8,519 nt of DNA from Planctomycetaceae bacterium (GTDB taxonomy: Bacteria; Planctomycetota; Planctomycetia; Planctomycetales; Planctomycetaceae): assembly GCA_016765335.1 (NCBI GenBank), contig JAESQE010000128.1, forward strand, positions 1 to 8,519, written 5' to 3'. The notes beneath the pieces are model-generated. The model was not told where the DNA came from and ran no database searches. It was given only the letters and a program-made list of their open reading frames with translations. Each line of letters begins with the position of its first letter. Within the stretch, counting starts at the first letter, position 1. Both the position numbers and the translations under genes were made by a program. Positions 6,501 to 8,519 of the stretch are shown piece after piece.

Positions 6501-7770
6501 GATCGTACTCGATGATGAGATTGTCAAATCTGTAGTTAGTGGATTGATTATCTCAACCCACTTTGCTGCCCAGTCCCCAGTGAGCCATGAATGGGCACTG
6601 AAATCTGAGTTTACTGATTGCGAAATCACAGGCGATGCTGTTTTAGAAAGTGACCTGGTAACAAGTGATGAGTCGGGACGTCGGTTTCGCAAAGATGAAT
6701 CTATCAAATCATCTGAGACAGACCAAATCTATCATATTTCAGAATGTTTCTTCTGCGAATTAAAAGAGAGTCTGGTCCCATTTTGCGAGACTGCATTCTC
6801 CGATGTTTCTGGCAAGAGAGTCGCAGCGTCCTTATTAGTAGTCTCAGAAAAGTCTGGGCGAAAAGGCACCAGTGATGAGTCACTTCTTTGTGAAGAAACC
6901 AGTAAAAGACTTCTAATCGACGAACTGAGTCCCTCCGCAGTGTCTGGAGATCTTGTCGATAAAGATTTACTTGAACCATCAACGAAGAGCGGAAGACTTG
7001 CTGTCAGTCGGGAATTGATTACATGCTCAATTACTCAGCAAAGGCTGTTACCAACAGAAGTTGATTTCTGCGAAGACATACAGGCATTTGCTGATTGTGA
7101 GCTGACTGGAAAAAGTAGTGTTTCAGGAAAGAACGTATTACGTGATAACTTAATAAAATGCTCATTAACTAATAATACGGGACTGGAATCTGAGCTTGTC
7201 CAATGCGATCTTACTGGGAAATATGTCATTCCTGAAATGTCGGCGACATGTGTGGTCACAGAAAAAACGATATGTGTCCCCGAGTTAGTCCGTAGCGACC
7301 TATCCGGTAGGTATATGTTACCTTCAGAATCGCGTAAGTCATTCACGTATAATCAGATATTATGCCCTGACGAAGCAGAGTATTGCCATTGGAACAAGGG
7401 GTTCCTCACAAGGCCGGAAATAGGCATCTGTGCCCGGACAGGATTGACATTCAGCCTTCAAGGACTGACAAGTACAACACGAGAGCTAGTCGTCTTTTCA
7501 AAGCTCAATAAACATAAAAGACTTGAATCGCTTGATGATCTGGTCCCATGGGTGCAGCAGCAAATGGAAGGAAAGCTGAAGTCTGTGGTCTCTCTTCACG
7601 GCATAAGAAATTCCAAGGGAAACTGCTGTGCAGTCCGAGCGACAATTCGAAAAATGCTTGGAATGGTTAGCAAGTCGGCATTCTTTATGATTAATTTATC
7701 ACCGCAGCCAGAAATTATCGGAAAGATTACAATAAACTCGGACCAACCACCTGGATGGCATGAATTATGA
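3445..7770 (+). CDS. SNF2-family helicase C-lobe with giant 15-residue-repeat tail (continuation of the 2550 gene)
   Basis: The open frame begins formally at an ATG at 3445, but no ribosome site precedes it and the first 18 codons are out of frame. True homology resumes at about 3499. The second RecA-like lobe is complete: WRIVVFTTRKE (from residue 108), motif V STDAGAEGINLQAG (163-176) and the arginine-finger motif VI QRIGRVQR (193-200). A middle region of about 340 residues (roughly 250-590) has no motif I can name; it includes the segments GRSPRLYVPGKPDFE and FYKGRIKEE. Residues 592-1343 are 50 tandem units of 15 residues starting with Cys or Ser. A 98-residue C-terminal segment follows. 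With one A removed from the A6 run, the full protein would be about 1739 residues. The frame stays open over 4.3 kb, so the frameshift is recent, an artefact, or bypassed. I know helicases of this general kind from planctomycetes, but not an assigned function for the tail. Confidence 0.85.
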   Translation: MFNYFFRNVRSNFFESEKISLDQKLEALVENNIDGINGLLKSSILVAMMSSPQALAAQLRNMSIKNRKWAGLSDEVENLISNFGNPSKLQGLLNIIAKLKTEKPADWRIVVFTTRKETQKMIVSILDKQGVSFGVIRGGAPDANFKCVKDYTATPPLINVIISTDAGAEGINLQAGNVVVNYDLPWNPMILEQRIGRVQRLASQHAYVVILNLAVQDSPEEKVVSRLMEKLLTVSHTVGDVESILEASGGDNDNGSSSFEITIRELVIKSLKGQNVKRATQLEIQSIEDAKELFEEHRNDLDSKLGDLSDLHDSGPSMPRLESITPSMPYQEFVKKALEVEGFELSTDMYGNLTASKNGVPTEQIVFTNKEWQKHSQPGRFHGRSPRLYVPGKPDFERLVQRWLDRGQHLTRDLTVSTEVLAEKLAASWVAKIEDARFDSISTLASHQFWQGSTKLKITVTNSVDSYETLGVVNHLPDNHDEVIEHNILSSSLVNKIRKADIDLPSLGNSGKEACSENPGVVGFCDFYKGRIKEEIHKSVVSGLTKKIHEDLNPSVHAETVSQNGYLYEVCDIEVHYSFEENSDYSSKISVCPATNQVLSEPEIDGKCEESERTVPSGCLGKCVRSGKHVLKHLLITSDESGRQALSRFSHVCELTGMIILDDEQLVSVVSGKSGILSSFHLSPISNRPALPFEFITCSFTGDAVLPDEINSSEISHKPFRSDQTRCSIISGLSGHESEFVKCEVTGDYLLASEATVSAVSGVYVREDQSVTSEIPPFRIGIVHELAMCGYSGKRLLADEVKMCSVTNQLVDETLLGKSDFSQQLALRSEMVRCEVTDDLLLPNETATSAVSLRQARLDFLIPSDISGKLALPDECRKCEITNSIALPDELMISELSGKGFRTDQLIISDVSGRVAHQSESVTCAYSEKRLLVDETGTSEVSGMIVDKELLIPSDISGKLALSDEMEQCQFTGKKGIPDEFTLSDVSEKRLSADEKVTSEITERVGHSSESVECQHSNKIVLDDEIVKSVVSGLIISTHFAAQSPVSHEWALKSEFTDCEITGDAVLESDLVTSDESGRRFRKDESIKSSETDQIYHISECFFCELKESLVPFCETAFSDVSGKRVAASLLVVSEKSGRKGTSDESLLCEETSKRLLIDELSPSAVSGDLVDKDLLEPSTKSGRLAVSRELITCSITQQRLLPTEVDFCEDIQAFADCELTGKSSVSGKNVLRDNLIKCSLTNNTGLESELVQCDLTGKYVIPEMSATCVVTEKTICVPELVRSDLSGRYMLPSESRKSFTYNQILCPDEAEYCHWNKGFLTRPEIGICARTGLTFSLQGLTSTTRELVVFSKLNKHKRLESLDDLVPWVQQQMEGKLKSVVSLHGIRNSKGNCCAVRATIRKMLGMVSKSAFFMINLSPQPEIIGKITINSDQPPGWHEL
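3494..3499 (+). other. A6 run where the helicase reading frame shifts
   Basis: Upstream homology is in the frame of the ATG at 2550; downstream homology is one base later. Deleting one A turns V-R-K-N-F-P into V-R-K-I-S-L-D-Q-K-L, which reads on without a break. This is a one-base insertion in a homopolymer, the usual site of replication slippage and of sequencing error. The direction is wrong for a standard -1 ribosomal frameshift, which would enter the third frame. Confidence 0.75.
5218..7473 (+). repeat. Array of 50 coding repeats, 45 bp (15 residues) each
   Basis: The translated region divides without gaps into 50 units. Forty-eight are exactly 15 residues and two (the first and the thirteenth, ending at 5808) have one extra residue. 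Twenty-three units start with Cys and 27 with Ser; none starts with anything else. Position 4 is Ser or Thr in 45 units, position 5 is Gly in about half, and positions 8-9 are often hydrophobic with an acidic pair near 11-12. Cys-led units favour Thr at position 4 and Ser-led units favour Ser. A typical pair is CEVTGDYLLASEATV and SDISGKLALPDECRK. From unit 5 to unit 41 a Cys starts every third unit, so a 45-residue super-unit exists. Copies are diverged at DNA level except for one recent 270-bp duplication. Confidence 0.93.
6034..6330 (+). repeat. 270-bp direct duplication within the repeat array
   Basis: A 27-base stretch at 6034-6060 recurs without mismatch at 6304-6330, exactly 270 bp (six units, 90 residues) later. 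Both encode SDISGKLAL. Matching continues with a few mismatches on both sides. This points to growth of the array by duplication of six-unit blocks. Confidence 0.85.
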
Positions 7771-7901
7771 AAGGCATTCCAGCTGGATTATATCAACCCC
7801 CCCGCTCATATCTACCATTCAGATTGGATGATCGATACGGTAGAGAGTTAGTCTTCAGTCCATGCGGCTCGATGGCATTAAAACAGTCTTTTACACTTTA
7901 G
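7767..7901 (+). CDS. Possible 44-residue ORF overlapping the helicase stop
   Basis: The ATG at 7767-7769 overlaps the helicase TGA (7768-7770) in an ATGA arrangement, the classic geometry for translational coupling. The frame runs 44 codons to a TAG at 7899-7901 and encodes a mixed-composition peptide starting MKGIPAGLYQPPRSYLPF and ending ALKQSFTL. I recognise no family. There is no clear ribosome site of its own, which would fit coupling. It could also be a chance ORF in the gap between two genes. Confidence 0.35.
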   Translation: MKGIPAGLYQPPRSYLPFRLDDRYGRELVFSPCGSMALKQSFTL

Positions 7902-7966
7902 AGTATTCACACACTAAGTCGGGTATTCAGTTTAGTGAAATCAATCTCTGAACGATGGGAATACTC
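7901..7966 (+). promoter_or_regulatory. Nested inverted repeats over the leader of the last gene
   Basis: GAGTATTC (7901-7908) is the exact reverse complement of GAATACTC (7959-7966), and inside it CACTAA (7912-7917) pairs with TTAGTG (7932-7937). The outer right arm lies directly before the ATG at 7969 and overlaps the GGGA at 7957-7960, the only ribosome-site-like sequence there. If the RNA folds this way, start access would be reduced. TATTCA also recurs at 7904-7909 and 7924-7929. A regulatory role is inference. Confidence 0.3.
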
Positions 7967-7968
7967 GA

Positions 7969-8514
7969 ATGCTAAAAGTGAATGTTGGGCTGAGTCGGAA
8001 AGTTTCTAAGGATTACAATAGCACTGGCTTCAGCCTGAATCTGGAAGGGGAAGTTTGTGTTCCTCTGGACGATCCGGAAATGGTCATTGAGAAGATCAAA
8101 GAGCTTTATGATCTGGCTGAGGAATCTTTAGATCAACAGGTCGCACGCTACGAGGAACACTCAGCAATTGCCACTCGGGATGCTGCACCACCAAGCAGAC
8201 CTGCTCCTGCTCCACAACGCTCAAGCGGGACTGATCGAACAACTCGAAACAGTTCTCGACTTACTCAGCCAAGAACTGGAAACGGCCATACTCGCAACAG
8301 CAATGGAGGAGACTTTTCAGCTGCAACCAACAAGCAAATTCAGTATCTGCTGACTCTCGGTAAACGACTGGGCCTGACTACCCCACAGTTGGAACAACGT
8401 GTAGGGCAAATCGTTGGTCGAGAAGTTGGTTTGTATGACCTGACTAAAGATGAAGCGGGCATCGTGCTAGATGAACTGACAGCAGAAGGTAAAGCCAATA
8501 CACCCCAGCGATGA
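7969..8514 (+). CDS. Two-domain protein of unknown function, possibly DNA recombination/repair accessory
   Basis: The 181-residue protein is intact. Residues 1-60 form a compact domain starting MLKVNVGLSRKVSKDYNSTG, then NLEGE, and ending in an acidic helix. From memory, similar starts occur in small proteins encoded by phages and mobile elements, but I cannot name the family. Residues about 65-118 are a low-complexity linker rich in Ala, Pro, Arg, Ser, Thr and Asn. Residues 119-175 contain TNKQIQYLLTLGKRLGL, LEQRVGQIVGREV and LTKDEAGIVLDEL, a pattern found at the C-terminus of several phage single-strand annealing and other recombination proteins. No signal peptide or membrane segment is present. 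GGGA at 7957-7960 is a weak ribosome site. It lies 198 bases after the helicase in the same direction, so co-transcription is possible. Function is inferred, not shown. Confidence 0.8.
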   Translation: MLKVNVGLSRKVSKDYNSTGFSLNLEGEVCVPLDDPEMVIEKIKELYDLAEESLDQQVARYEEHSAIATRDAAPPSRPAPAPQRSSGTDRTTRNSSRLTQPRTGNGHTRNSNGGDFSAATNKQIQYLLTLGKRLGLTTPQLEQRVGQIVGREVGLYDLTKDEAGIVLDELTAEGKANTPQR

Positions 8515-8519
8515 TCCTG

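Noticed and set aside
6219..6707. 162-codon minus-strand ORF
   Set aside because: It is antisense to the repeat array. The periodic Ser/Glu codons read backwards keep it open by chance.
5218..7473. CRISPR array suggested by regular spacing
   Set aside because: The 45-bp units are diverged, have no conserved direct repeats with unique spacers, and stay in one open frame.
2550..7770. DISARM drmD assignment for the helicase
   Set aside because: An SNF2 core alone is not specific, no other DISARM component is visible, and the repeat tail does not fit DrmD as I know it.

Overview
This looks like accessory DNA from a bacterium with moderate to low GC. I would guess a planctomycete. That rests on my recollection of similar long SNF2 helicases with Cys/Ser-rich tails and similar integrase N-termini in that phylum. 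No marker gene in the window proves it.

Layout. Positions 1-221 are non-coding and hairpin-rich. A complete tRNA-Ser(GGA) gene lies at 222-306 and is followed by a terminator-like hairpin. Just beyond it are three short GTGGC repeats and the debris of what reads as a tyrosine-recombinase (integrase) N-terminus, so a mobile element probably once used this tRNA gene as its attachment site. An IS5-family insertion sequence (about 582-1859, transposase on the minus strand) sits next to that debris. Positions 1860-2108 hold no recognisable gene. A broken SbcD/YhaO-like nuclease gene follows (about 2109-2360), with two single-base deletions that can be placed precisely.

The main feature is one very long gene from 2550 to 7770. 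The SNF2-type ATPase N-lobe is in frame up to an A6 run at 3494-3499. The reading frame then moves by one base, and the helicase C-lobe, a middle region and a very large repeat domain follow in a 4.3-kb open frame. Removing one A would give a single protein of about 1739 residues. The repeat domain (5218-7473) is 50 consecutive units of 15 residues. Every unit starts with Cys or Ser and most read [C/S]xx[S/T], often followed by Gly. Over a long stretch the units follow a Cys-Ser-Ser order, giving a 45-residue super-period. At DNA level there is also a 270-bp (six-unit) duplication. I know no named domain with this architecture.

The helicase stop codon overlaps the ATG of a possible 44-codon ORF. 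Last comes an intact 181-codon gene (7969-8514). It has a conserved-looking N-terminal domain, a low-complexity linker and a C-terminal helical domain resembling those in phage recombination proteins.

The nuclease relic, the helicase and the last gene run in the same direction and look like parts of a DNA-processing (repair or defence) locus next to a tRNA integration hotspot. In this copy the nuclease is broken and the helicase is frameshifted, so the locus is either decaying here or the helicase frame is restored by slippage or is a sequence error.
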